Origin: Hofstenia miamia
Lineage: Eukaryota; Xenacoelomorpha; Acoela; Hofsteniidae
Assembly: GCA_900660155.1 (NCBI GenBank)
Contig: CABFPE010000306.1
Coordinates: 505,407-569,406, forward strand
Length of the DNA stretch: 64,000 bases
Direction of reading: 5' to 3'
Below are positions 1-10,824 of this stretch, piece by piece (the first letter of the stretch is position 1; each line of letters begins with the position of its first letter). A program made the position numbers and the translations under genes. The notes beneath the pieces are model-generated. The model was not told the origin of the DNA, ran no database searches, and worked only from the letters and a program-made list of their open reading frames with translations.

Positions 1-29
1 AAAATGTACATATCAGATAAATCGTACAT

Positions 30-324
30 ATCATAGTGCACTTGGTGGTTCTCCTATGGAAGCATTTTTAGGACGTTACGGTTTACCCATTATAGATTGG
101 CCTACTGCTATAAGTAATAAAAATGATATAGAGAATATATAGAGAATATAAACATGAAGAATATTTTAGTTGGTGATACAGTGTATATTCGCAATTTTAA
201 TGTTCGCAATAAATTTTCTCCAAGATTTGATAAAGAAGGCTCGTCCTTCGCCTAATTTGATATTATATTAAAATCTGGTAAATCAATTAATATTAAGAAT
301 GTCAAAAAGAAAAATACTTTATAA
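30..324 (+). mobile_element. LTR retrotransposon fossil, end of pol (integrase C-terminal part), copy A
   Basis: The translated region resembles the end of the integrase of Ty3/Gypsy-type elements. A motif of the HSALGGSPMEAFLGR kind matches the stretch after the catalytic core, and a GD-x-V-rich segment followed by an FSPRFD-type block resembles the GPY/F-like C-terminal module. The upstream part of the element lies outside the window. The element is a broken fossil of at least moderate age. The A+T-rich 330-960 region may hold its 3' end, but I cannot delimit an LTR. Confidence 0.7.
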
Positions 325-1539
325 AAATCTGGGTATGGAGGAATGTAAGATAATATTTGTAGTTGTTGACAATGATTTAATATAAAATGTAAACTATTGC
401 AGATTTACCGCTGTATTATTTAGAGACATTTTAATAAAGTATAACATAGTTATTTTCATTGTGATCGAATCTAACACTTATCTATTATTTTCATTCCAAT
501 TATTGCCAAAAGCGAAACTAGCAATGAGAAATATAGCAATTTTGAATGAAATTTTCTTTAAAATTATATCTTGCAAAATGTGAAAATAATTTAGGCACGG
601 TTTCTGTATTTTTTACCTGTAGTGAATTATGGTGAATTACATAGCAATGCTAAAAAACAATAGAGAAATAATGTATTAAATTCAAATTATGGCAAGTTAC
701 AAAATGTAACTAAAGGTATTTTGTGGACGCACAGTATTAATACGGCATGATCCTCAGTCCTGTTCTCTCTTCTGCTAACAGGAGTTGAAGTCGGATCCGC
801 GTTGGGCTTGGGCTCGACTGAGCTATTGGAAAAAAGGGGCTGAAATTGAAAAAAATTAACTATTGCGCAACAGTTGTAGTGAATATTATACAATTTCTTA
901 AACAACGTTTTGAAATTGTACATCAGTATTATCTATTCTTGAAAAATTCAATCTAGAATTTTNATATAGAATCAGTAGCTTTCGAATTTCAACAGTCCGA
1001 TAGTGAAGGAACATTATATGATATTGCTTGCCCATTAAAGCCAAAAATAAATTTTATCACTGTATTAAGATAGCTAATACATCACATTTTAAAGCGCCAT
1101 CTATCGACAAGGAAAATCTTACTACTAAAATATTTCGTGTAATGTATATTCAGAAATTTAACTGTCACGACAGAATAGCAGGAGTGTATGTGTATACTAC
1201 GGACCTTAACAAGAGTATGTTTTGAAAAGCTCGATAGCAAGTAGGATAATAGATGCCAATAACTTGACTATTACAACAATGTTTTCATATAAATAGTCAA
1301 AGTAACAGACTTATATGATTTGTTGTTCAGTGATTCTAATCTTTTTCTAGTACATTAGGATATTGCTTTATATTGTATTTTGGAAAACCAGACAGCATTG
1401 CATCAAGAAAAAAGAAGTGGGAATACATAAATAGTAAACTTCTTACAAGAACTCAATCTATTATAGAAACAACCTTTTTCAAATGCATATTTCTTGATTT
1501 AATAATATTTTATATGTATATGAACAAATATTGAGCTGT

Positions 1540-1780
1540 TGCACACATGATTCTAACCATTGCAGCAATCACATGCGCGCTCAAAGTACAGTCTTCATTG
1601 ATTATGCCACTTACGATGGTGATGTTCTCTTTAGAGCATAATGTTCTTGGTCTGCCAGAATTCTTTCTTCTTTCAAAGCTTTTCTCATTCTTCACCAGCT
1701 TCTGTTTTCAACTATCCCAATCCTTGTTTTACTTGTCTAGAGCTGACAGCATCTTCACTCCATGCATTCTCAAGTGACGA
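1540..1780 (-). mobile_element. Mariner-like transposase N-terminal remnant (copy A)
   Basis: The minus strand encodes a short stretch with a GRPRTL motif followed by a KENITIVSGIINED-type segment. This resembles the linker and second helix-turn-helix of mariner transposases (GRP, then an 'enI..V...i.eD' pattern). Flanking frames contain stops and no DDE/D catalytic region is visible, so this is at most a decayed fragment. The identical sequence recurs at 30961-31201. The match rests on motif pattern only. Confidence 0.4.
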
Positions 1781-2039
1781 GGTAACTGTTTTTGCGATTG
1801 CTGAAATGTGCAAGTGATTTAGTACCATCATTAATTAATTTATTGTGGCGTGCCAACAAATAGAAAATTTGGAATGTCAAGAAAAGATTTAATGTATATT
1901 ATTTAAATAGTCAAAATCTACTTTAAAAAATTGGAATATTTTTGTCCACGCCCAAATATATATAATAAAAGTTTCACTGGACTGCACCGCCCCACCCCCT
2001 CCCTCTACACACATATATATAATTTCAAAATTGGGAATC

Positions 2040-2048
2040 TATAAATAG
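2040..2048 (+). promoter_or_regulatory. Candidate TATA box of SGNH-A (copy A)
   Basis: TATAAATAG lies 71 bases upstream of the ATG at 2119, and the start context is AAAACATGG. The ~95 bases upstream are conserved with the 44441 paralogue, including a CAACACAGCA(G/A)TAAAA block just before the ATG, although that paralogue reads TATTAATAG here. The same box occurs at 31461-31469. Position and consensus fit a core promoter, but transcription is not shown. Confidence 0.35.
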
Positions 2049-2118
2049 ATTTCGCATATTGCGCAACGCGTATCCAATTATTAACACAATAACACAGATT
2101 TCAACACAGCAGTAAAAC

Positions 2119-2892
2119 ATGGCGCAAATTATCCGTCAACGGTCAGAATTGCACTATCTAGACAAAATCTTTCACAATTACGATTCATTCGACGAGTTTT
2201 GTCAAGAACATCATAGCTTACCAAAGAAAAAGTTAGCTAATGTATTCTATGATCTGGATAAAGACAACCTACTACATTTAATGCAGCATCTACACAAGAA
2301 ATATTCATGTGAACAGACAAAAGCAACGAACTTAAGTCAATCTGATATCACATCTAAATGCCCATTCGAGCGAAAAGATTTGCATAACAACCCCTGTTTT
2401 TTCATCATTGGAGATAGCAGAGTACAACATTTGAGGGGAAGAAGTAGATACCTCTTTGGTGAGCAACGCCCACTGAATATTCACACATATCCGAAAGCAA
2501 CGACAGGCGATATCTTAGAGATATCAAAGAGTTATCAACACCACTTCGAAAAGGTGATCATTAGCATTGGGATAAATGACATAATTGGAAATATTGGTAT
2601 ATCCGAAGTAAAAGCGAATTTGAAAGGTATTAAGGATGTTTGGGAAGAATTAGCGAATTGCGTGATATTTACTGAAATAATTCCACCCACAGCTGGAGAC
2701 ATAGTTTGTTTAAAAAAAATTCGTGAAGTTAACGAGTATATAAAAAAATTGGGAATTACTGTGAAATGTGCGGATGAGTTTTCAAATAATCATCGTCTAT
2801 TTGCAAGCGATGGAATTCATTTTTCGAAAATCGGCTACTCTAAATTTGAAAGTGCGATTAAAAGAACATGTGGGTTTCCTCAGATTAACTGA
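2119..2892 (+). CDS. SGNH/GDSL hydrolase-like protein, type A (copy A)
   Basis: A single-exon frame of 257 aa. The C-terminal two thirds carries the SGNH-hydrolase blocks: a beta strand followed by GDS (Gly98-Asp99-Ser100, nucleophile), GIND (Gly151, Asn153), and DGIH (Asp231, His234) followed by FSKIGY. The block II glycine position, usually GATT in related metazoan domains, reads KATT here, so the oxyanion hole may be altered. The first ~65 residues are a helical, charged segment that I do not recognise. No signal peptide is evident, so a cytosolic or nuclear location is likely. Related domains hydrolyse ester or acetyl groups, and some are carried by LINEs, but I see no reverse transcriptase attached. 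The ATG is supported by conservation of N-terminus and leader in the 44441 copy. In this unit it lies next to the NDC1 pseudogene on the opposite strand. Confidence 0.8.
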   Translation: MAQIIRQRSELHYLDKIFHNYDSFDEFCQEHHSLPKKKLANVFYDLDKDNLLHLMQHLHKKYSCEQTKATNLSQSDITSKCPFERKDLHNNPCFFIIGDSRVQHLRGRSRYLFGEQRPLNIHTYPKATTGDILEISKSYQHHFEKVIISIGINDIIGNIGISEVKANLKGIKDVWEELANCVIFTEIIPPTAGDIVCLKKIREVNEYIKKLGITVKCADEFSNNHRLFASDGIHFSKIGYSKFESAIKRTCGFPQIN

Positions 2893-3723
2893 ACAATAAC
2901 AAAAACTTTTAATCAAGTTACCAAATGCACTATAAATAGAAATATTCATTTTTTATGAAAATGCATGCATTCCTAATTTGTAGCTTTCAACAAAACTTGA
3001 CGTTTGTAAAATGCCCGAGTGATATCAAGTAAAACACCCATGATTTTCTTGCATATCATTAAAAATAATTCAAAATAATGAACCAATCATCAAAAAAAAT
3101 ATAAAATTCTTGATATTAGTGGACTCGTTAGATCAATACTTTATCACAAACTAATTGTCAAAATTCCGTCATCATCTATTGAGTATCACGCAGGAAAAAA
3201 TCAATACGATATTTGTGTATGTTTTCCTGTATTAATTTAACCCCAAATAAGGTATTGTGATCTTAAGGTCACCAACCTTTTTGTTCATTTTTTAAAACAG
3301 TTTTATCCAAGGTTATTAGGAAATCTGTGGATCCTGGGATTTGGACACATCTACGAGTGAATGTGTAGCCCTGTTATGGTTAACATTTGTGTAAAAAATT
3401 TATCATGTGTTTCAAAAATGCGATTTTTGCAAAACTGTCAAGTTCTTCTCATACCTAGTGTTCAGAAATAAAGCAGCGTTATTAACAACTAGTTTAACGG
3501 TGAAAAATGAAGACACGATTTTGTATAGAATGGTACTTTCAGATGTTAAATATTTTCATAATATAGTGGGTTACAAGTGTTTAAAAAATGTTTACGTAAA
3601 CAATCAGAAATTGGAAAAATGGATGGGTTATTTTTATGACCTGTTTTCAATTTGTAAAAAATCAAATATTGAAATTCTATAAAAGTAGTGGCTACAACTT
3701 AGTCTATTGAATTAGGAATGTTT

Positions 3724-4340
3724 CTATTCCAATACAAAATTGCAACAAATACAGCACAAAAATTCTTTAAATAATACAAACAGCTTTGCTGCAGTCGAGA
3801 TCAGCAAACGCGCCAGATCTTTTGTTTACAGAAGGCAAGTTATTCAAAGTTTGTTTCGAAGTTTTATTCATCACGAAAGACACATCATTGCAAGAGAATT
3901 GAGAGTTGTTATTGAATGCAGCGGATTTCAGTGTCTCTTCTTCATTACAAAAATATACAATTTAGGCACTTTATTGTACTTCACTGAATTTCGAAAAGAT
4001 ACAATATTATTGCAAAACCTGGATATATTCTGTAAGAGTGCAGACGATAGAACGTTCCAAAGAATAAATGTTCCACCACCACAATACTTAGATTTTGGCT
4101 AAAAAAGAAGCTTGTGTCAAAGAAACACCTAAATAAGAATAATAGCCAAACCTCATTGATTTTGAGCTTAAAAACTTGAAATAAAACGTCCAACTTCGCG
4201 AAAATACTTAGCACTGGCTACAAAACTAAATGTTTGAAATCGACTCCAATAGAGAGTGTGAATGCCAGTAAAAGAACGAAATAAAGAAATGAACACGAAA
4301 TAATGGAAGTCTAGTGGAAATTCATCACTAAGCTTTTAAT
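3724..4340 (-). pseudogene. NDC1 pseudogene, N-terminal exon region (copy A)
   Basis: The minus strand aligns with the ends of NDC1 exon 2 (46020-46385) and with part of intron 1 and exon 1 (47050-47330), but about 660 bases of exon 2 coding for the membrane segments are missing. Part of exon 1, including the start codon, is also gone, and the exon 1 donor is mutated (CTAAGT for GTAAGT). Intron 1 sequence is retained, so this is an unprocessed, DNA-level duplicate, not a retrocopy. It is identical to 33145-33761. Confidence 0.75.
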
Positions 4341-4439
4341 CAAACTAGCATAAGAGGCAAATACGAAAGGGCACTGCGCAATGCATTGATAAAATCTGTA
4401 TGGAATGTGTAAAATTTCGTAATGGACAACTTAAGGCTT

Positions 4440-4566
4440 GTCTTAACTACCCGATTTAATCGGCCCGACTTTCTTGGGAATTTGTGGAATGTAAATTTGC
4501 CCCGTCTTATCTACACGATTTAATATGCATGACTTAACTACACGATTTAATCAACCCGATTAAGAC
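4440..4566. repeat. Short palindromic MITE-like repeat (copy A)
   Basis: The segment starts with GTCTTAACTACCCGATTTAA and ends with the near-inverse (AACCCGATTAAGAC), and inner copies of ACACGATTTAAT occur in between. A related, shorter version is found at about 47875-47935. Termini of the form GTCTTAA/TTAAGAC suggest a small nonautonomous DNA element; target duplications are not clear. The same sequence is at 33861-33987. Confidence 0.4.
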
Positions 4567-5026
4567 GAAAATTCATTTAATTCACCGAAATTTTTTGTAG
4601 GGTGTTCTAAGCATCCACCTTTTACTAATGTTAAAGTAAAATGAAAATGGAATTTTCAAGTAAATTTAGTCAATTATATGAGTTCAATTCCTAATAATTA
4701 CTTCTTATTAATACCTGCCCTATTATTTTTATATTCATATATCTATACACCAACAATAATGGACCCGATTTTGATGTGACTCTACGCTCTTTTGCATTGC
4801 AGTAGGTGTTATCATGCTTAGAATATTAAATGGTTAATTAAGGAGTGTCATATGCTAAAATTTGTGAATCAAAATCATTTTACTAATGTATAATGATCAC
4901 ATTTATTAATTATTTCGTTCTTAAAATATTAAAAACACAACATATGGTATGTTTAAGGTTTATTCATTTCTTAAATATCTAACAGAGCCCATTAAATCTC
5001 TGTGCATAGCACAGGTAGTTTCCTAG

Positions 5027-5029
<3 letters not shown>

Positions 5030-5072
<43 letters not shown>

Positions 5073-5085
5073 TATATATATAAGC
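5030..5085. repeat. (TA)n microsatellite (copy A)
   Basis: A TA dinucleotide array interrupted by AAA. It abuts the 3' end of the minus-strand LINE fragment and may be that element's terminal repeat. The copy at 34450-34503 differs in interruption pattern, one of the few differences between the 10.4 kb copies. Confidence 0.9.
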
Positions 5086-5530
5086 TGCCCATTAATTTTT
5101 TTTTAATTCTTTTGTTTTTTTACAAATCAAGTGATTAACACTTATGAAGAATTAAAACAATAAATATAAATTAACTTGGTTCTGAAAAAATAGTTTGTCT
5201 TGGTTTTAAAAAGTCTATTGTCCTTGATGATATAAATAGTTGGTTTTCATTGTTCAATAGCTTTGCAATAGCTCATAGACTTTGTCCTATAATTTGATAA
5301 GTAGTTGGATCTTCTTCGTTTTAGTGAAATTTTTAATGATTTTTTAAATTTATTGAAATTTCGTTCTTCTTTAATATCTGGAGGGAGTTTGTTCCATAAA
5401 TCAATTGTAAAATTAGTAAATGATTTTTCAAAGATTTTCTTTTTAAATTTGATTTTTTGCTAAGTCTTAGCGCGCTGGTGTATATTTTTCATTTATATTA
5501 TTTTTCGTGTTCGTTATATATTGCAGTATA
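5086..5530 (-). mobile_element. LINE 3' fragment, minus strand (copy A)
   Basis: The minus strand encodes an LWNKLPPDIKEE motif followed by a basic KFKKSLK segment, the pattern at the very C-terminus of Jockey/CR1-type LINE ORF2 proteins. Only this end is recognisable; the TA array at 5030 lies just beyond it. It points away from the plus-strand LINE that begins at ~5575. Copy B lies at about 34505-34951. Confidence 0.55.
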
Positions 5531-5574
5531 TTAGGTGCACAGATTTTTCTTTTTTTTAATCAAAGCCGGTATTG

Positions 5575-8500
5575 AGCCCAACCCCGGGACTAATACGTCA
5601 AAGATTTACACGTATGATTAAATATGTTCATCTTAATAACCAAAATCTCACTAATAAACTATCTTCCTACACTGAGCTAGTATACCAAATTGAAAAAAAA
5701 TCAGTTTTAGGGATCTATGAGACCTGGCTAACTGACATAGATTCGGACAGCACTTGGACACCTGATGGCTATGAACTATTTCATTGTGACAGGGACCTAA
5801 GTTTTGGCAACAAATCTAAAGGAGGTGGAGTGATGTTTCAATTTCCAAAACATTTAAGATCAAAAATCGACGAAAAATTTTGAAAGCCTTTGGATTAAAA
5901 TATGCATTCCCAAAAACTAGGGAAAAAACGTTCATCAGTTTATATATATCTCCTACTGTCACAGTAAAGTTAACTTTAACGAATTTGTTACTGAAATCTA
6001 AGCTGAAAATATTCTCTAAAAGAAAATAGTAATTGATAGTGATGGGCGATTGGAACTGAATACTGAAAGAGAAATTGAATTAATTCCAGTATACCAACTA
6101 GACTAAACTCTTCTACATTAATTGACACTAATTGATTACTTTCTCGTTAAAAACATTAACTATATTAACTATGCCTGCAGCGAATGCCCCTATTCAGCTC
6201 ATTGTATTATAACTTGCATTTCATCTAACAACACAAAGCATACAAACGAAAAAATTTGGGTAGAGACTCGAGAAAGGAATCCAACGCTAATAGAATTTCT
6301 AAAAACTCGCCTAGAGAATGAATCTTGGGATAGTGCCTTTCTATCCGAAGATGTAAACTGCATGCTCTATTCATTTATTCATTCATTCATGACTTAAATA
6401 AATTTATTTTTCCAACCAAACGAATTTTTTCTAAGCACGAAAACTATAATTATCAAATCACACGATCTTCCTGGTTAACTCCCAACCTAAAAAACTCCTA
6501 AAATGCAAAAATCGGGCTTACAAACTTATTTATGAAATAAAACTGCTGATAACTACCAGTTATATTAATGTTTTATTATTCATTCTTTGCACTCCTTTTA
6601 AGTCAGCAGTCCTTTGCATTTGAAGATGTAAACTGCATGCTCAAATAATTTATTCATTCATACAAACTTATATAAATTTAATTATATAAATGACAAAAGA
6701 ATTTTGTCTAAGCACAAAAATTGTAATTATCAAATCACATGATCTTCCTGGTTAACTCTCAACCTAAAAATACTTGTCAAATGCAAAAATCAGGCTTACA
6801 AAACTTACTTATGAAATAAAACTGCTGATAACTATTGGTCATATAAAATTGTAAGGAACAAATCTAATATTGAAATAGGAGCAGCACAAAATCGGTAGAA
6901 TAAATGACCCAAACATAAGTGGGACTTCATCAACAATGTATTGAACAGAAACAAGAGTAATATGCAGCACCCGCATCTTATTGAAAATAAGAATGGTGGA
7001 ATATTAACTAAATCCAAGGATATTGCTAATGCACTTAATGATCAGTTAATTAACCTAGGCAAATACTTGGTAACTCCGGTGTCACCTACACTTGAAATAT
7101 CTAACTAAAAACTCCTTCGAAATTACTTTTCAGTCCGATTTGTGACTCTGCGAAGTACTTCAAGCAATAAATAAGCTAGAAATTAATAAATCAAGCGGAT
7201 CTTCTAAAATACCGGCATAGTGTATTAAAGATTGTTCAAAATTCATTAGTAGTCCTTTATGACATATCATCAATCACTGCATAAAACTAAATACCTTTCC
7301 ATCAATTTTAAAATTAGCTAATGTTACTCCCATATATAAAAGAGATAACCCGCTAAAATGAGGCAATTACTGGCCTATTTCAATCATCGCGCCGTTTGCA
7401 AAAATCTTCGAAAAACTAATATTTGACCAAATAAACACATCTCAATAACGAATCAATTATTTCGAATACACAATTCGGGTTTCGCAAAGCTCACTCCACC
7501 TCTGATTTTTCACTTTATGCTACTGTAAATTGGAGATCTTATCTCGATAATAACAATTTGTCACAATTGCTTCTATCGATTTGTCCAAAGCATTTGATTC
7601 TTCTTAAAAAGTTGAAATACATTGATTTCAACTTTAATAGTATAAATTTAGTAAGGTGTTACCTAAGTGATCGTCTTCAAAGAGTAAAGGTAAATGGTAT
7701 ATATTCTAACTGAGGTAAAACTTACAAAGGTGCCCCACAAGGTACTATTTAGGGCCTCTGTTCTTCTCGTTGTATGTTAATGATGTAAATTGCAGTTTAA
7801 GCAATGATTGTGGAATAGTACAGTATGCTGACGATACATGTATATATACATATAATTATCAAATAAAAACTTCGATTAGTAAATTAAAAAAAAATCTATT
7901 TCAACTGCTAAGATATTTCAATATTCATAATTTAACTGTAAATCCCACTAAAACGGAATTCTGTGTTATGTCTCCATTTAATAAAGATCATCTATCACAT
8001 ATTTTATTTGTAAATTCCAAAACGAAATCAATGTTGCTAACTCTAGCATTAAGTTATTATAGACGCTGTAATATTTTTCTTAAAGACAAATTACTCATTA
8101 ATAAATAAAATCGACTCAAATTAAATGGGCAGCAAACATTCATAATGATAATTACTCGATTAGGAGCGACAAAAGTTCATATTCTAATCATGACGATGCT
8201 TCACATTTCAAAAGATACTTTTTATTAATAAAATTTTGGGAAATCAGCGGTCAACTTACAGTAAACTACAATTCTCGTTATATGCGCATTCAAATTATAA
8301 TTCGAGGACTTCTAAATTCAGAAAAGTGAAATTTAAAAAACATTTCCTTAAAAATACATTTTTAAACTCAATTGAACTATGGAATAACTTACCAATTGAA
8401 ATAAAGCGAATCAAAAGTCACAGGAAATTTAAAATTCAAATCAATGAATGCCTCCGTAAGCAAAATATCCCTAAAATCGGTTCTACGTCATGGAAAGGAT

Positions 8501-8660
8501 TTCAGTTTTTCAAAAAATATTATTTGCAATTAGCAATAAACTGGGTAAACTGTAAATTCTGCATTCATTTTTTTTTGTGTTTTTATTTTTTACTTCATGT
8601 TATTTTTGACGCATTGAGTGTAGCATTAGCAGCTTTTGTTGGTGTTTAATTATATCAATG
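5575..8660 (+). mobile_element. Degenerate non-LTR retrotransposon (LINE), copy A
   Basis: Pieces of one ORF2-type polyprotein occur in order on the plus strand. The apurinic endonuclease domain is first (VLGIYETWL, then DGYELFHCDR and KGGGV at 5701-5850, and TLIDYFLV with YSAHCIIT near 6122-6220). Reverse transcriptase blocks follow (VTPIYKR near 7320, GAPQGT near 7730, YADD at ~7826). The typical C-terminus with ELWNNLPIEIK lies at 8370-8410. Frames shift and stop many times, so the element is dead. The endonuclease and C-terminal motif place it near the Jockey/CR1 group; the exact clade is not determined. The host context is the spacer between NDC1-derived fragments. Confidence 0.75.
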
Positions 8661-9439
8661 TACTAGACTTAGTAAGAAATTCTAATCTATTATGTGACTG
8701 TGGGTAAACTTCCAAAATTTTCCATTGATTTTTCCCACGTAAATCAAGAACATTATAATTAATGTCTTGATATTGTATATGTTTATGGAGTATATGAAAT
8801 TCTAATTATAACAAAATTATTTGCATCATTCCGTTACAAAATTACTAATTCTGTTGTTTTTGTTTTGAGATGGGGAGAACTCGCTTATGACATGATGATG
8901 CAGAAAAACAAAAATATCGACAATGACATTTTAAGCTTGCTTCAGCTGTTTTATCTACAAATAAATGGCATTGGTTTTCGAAGAAATTTTATAATTTTCA
9001 TTAAGGAACTGTTCAAAATCTATAATTTTTGGAACGCAACACTACCTCACAACATCTACAAACTATTCTACTAAATTCATCACCAATTTTTTACCATTTA
9101 ATTAAGTTCAATAACAGCCAAGAATGTAATGTATGAGCTTCTCAACTGAAGAACTAATGAATAAGAAATACAGTGAAGTACAGCTAAGGTTAAATATATT
9201 TTTCAAATGAATTTTTAACTTTTGCTACGGAGTATGATTTATTAATCATTGAGATATTTACATTTAAAAATGCAATTATTTACAAATGCATGAAAACACA
9301 GAATATTTTAAATTAATGCCAAAAAGCAAATCAACTTTTAATTTTTTATATAGGTTTGCATTATGATTGATCAGAAATATTCCTAGATATGTTAAAAATT
9401 TAGAGTACAATTTTGATGTAAAAATGATCAATATATTCA

Positions 9440-9889
9440 TCATGTTTCACTTTTTAAAAAACAATGAAGTGAATTATTATCAATAAACAGCTTGAGTCTT
9501 TGCAAGGTTAGTTCTGATTGGAATTCCATGATGGACATGGTGTGCTCTCTCCATCCTCTAACAAACATGATTAAGGAATCTCTACAAGAAATAGTAACAG
9601 GCCAATCACTTCCGGCCTCCTTCACCATCGCATAGAGCTCTAATAGTGAGGTCATGGTCGAGGATTCAAATTGACTCCCACACAATGCAGCCAAAGCCAA
9701 ACATTTCATTGAGAGAATAACTGAGATATCATTGGCAAATAACTGTTTCGCAATGGAAGACGTGTCGCAAGAAAGCCAAGAGGGAATGCGATCCGAAAAC
9801 GATTCCAAAATCTTTTTGTAATTAAAATTATTATTGGACTTGATGATTGGGATTGGTTGCTTATTAACAGTCGCTTGGTCGGCATCACC
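9440..9889 (-). CDS. NDC1: NDC1 C-terminal exon (copy A)
   Basis: The sequence is the same as the exon at 38859-39308: an acceptor TTTAG followed by GGTGATGCC opens a frame of 149 codons to a stop at 9440. No N-terminal NDC1 exons lie upstream of it on the minus strand before 33761, and the intervening 13 kb is unrelated. This exon is therefore orphaned, which fits copy A being a misplaced duplicate of copy B. The protein similarity to the NDC1 C-terminal helical domain is described under the copy B exon. Confidence 0.6.
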   Translation of the reverse strand, partial: GDADQATVNKQPIPIIKSNNNFNYKKILESFSDRIPSWLSCDTSSIAKQLFANDISVILSMKCLALAALCGSQFESSTMTSLLELYAMVKEAGSDWPVTISCRDSLIMFVRGWREHTMSIMEFQSELTLQRLKLFIDNNSLHCFLKSET

Positions 9890-10425
9890 CTAAACACCAA
9901 TATTTATTCAAACATTTATATGGATTATTTTTCCAAGTTAGCAAAAAATGTCATCATATGATAGAATAAAACTCATACAAGAATTAAGGGTCGAAAACCA
10001 TATATTAAAAGCAAACTCATTCCTAAATCTTATCTTTTAAAACGTAATATATCACTTGCTACTTTACTTATCGATGTTCATTAAAATGCAAAACTTTGCT
10101 GAAGTTTATACTGAGTATATATGTTGTGTACTGAACATACTAAATTATATCATTATATGTTCATTCTGTTAAAAACAAAGTCAAAAGCTTACTGCGGTAA
10201 CAGTCGTGAAGTAACGCATAGATAATGAATAAATTGATCCCAAATAGTAACGCGCTACTATCAGAAGCGTATTTAGGGTGGACATGCCCATAAAAAAATT
10301 TTAAAAAATTAAAAAGTGAAATGAAATTAAATGATACATTTTGCGATATTTGCTACGTAATTGGACACTAAATTTAATCACAATTGAGATGGCCCTATAA
10401 GAAATTACTAGATATGCTCCTTATT

Positions 10426-10785
10426 GATATTTAAAAACTCAAAAAAACAAAAGACAATGGTCTCTTTTTTCTTTTTCGACCATAAACTCTGAGGTTCGGC
10501 AAGCCGAGTCTAGACGGAACTAACACAGGTTATACGGTAAAACATACAGAATGGCAAACATTAAAATCAAAGTGTACAAAATGGTAATAAATAAAATCAA
10601 AAATAATTTGAATATTCTTTCAAAAATCGGATTTCTCATTGAAAAATTTCTTATTTACATGTACTTCAGGCTTTCAATTTTTCTTAACGGGCTTCAATAA
10701 AATTGTTCAAAATGCGAATAAATCGGTCTGTTACACAAAAGCATCACTAGTGGAAATAGGTTAATACTCTCAAATACCTTATATA

Positions 10786-10824
<39 letters not shown>

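Larger units (their letters stand above)
1..10425. repeat. Copy A of a ~10.4 kb near-identical duplication
   Basis: Bases from about 39 to 10425 match 29462-39844 almost base for base, with an offset of 29423 at the start, 29421 over most of the length and 29419 after about 7440. Every long reading frame in one copy has an identical translation in the other. Visible differences are clustered: several in the first 660 bases, the length of the TA array near 5030, a patch at about 7355-7435, and a single base near 9086. A lone ambiguous base at 963 is matched by one at 30384. It carries SGNH-A, an NDC1 pseudogene fragment, LINE fragments and an NDC1 C-terminal exon. It is either a very young segmental duplication or one locus assembled twice; the shared N favours the latter. 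Confidence 0.95.

Noticed and set aside
3407-3682. 91-aa plus-strand frame with CDFCKT
   Set aside because: Low-complexity AT-rich translation, no counterpart near the 44441 paralogue, no recognisable domain.
3740-4102. 120-aa plus-strand frame (also at 33161-33523)
   Set aside because: It is antisense to the NDC1 exon 2 remnant and has no similarity of its own.
8865-9074. 69-aa plus-strand frame next to the NDC1 C-terminal exon
   Set aside because: Composition is typical of AT-rich noncoding DNA; the homologous region at 23120-23230 does not keep the start.
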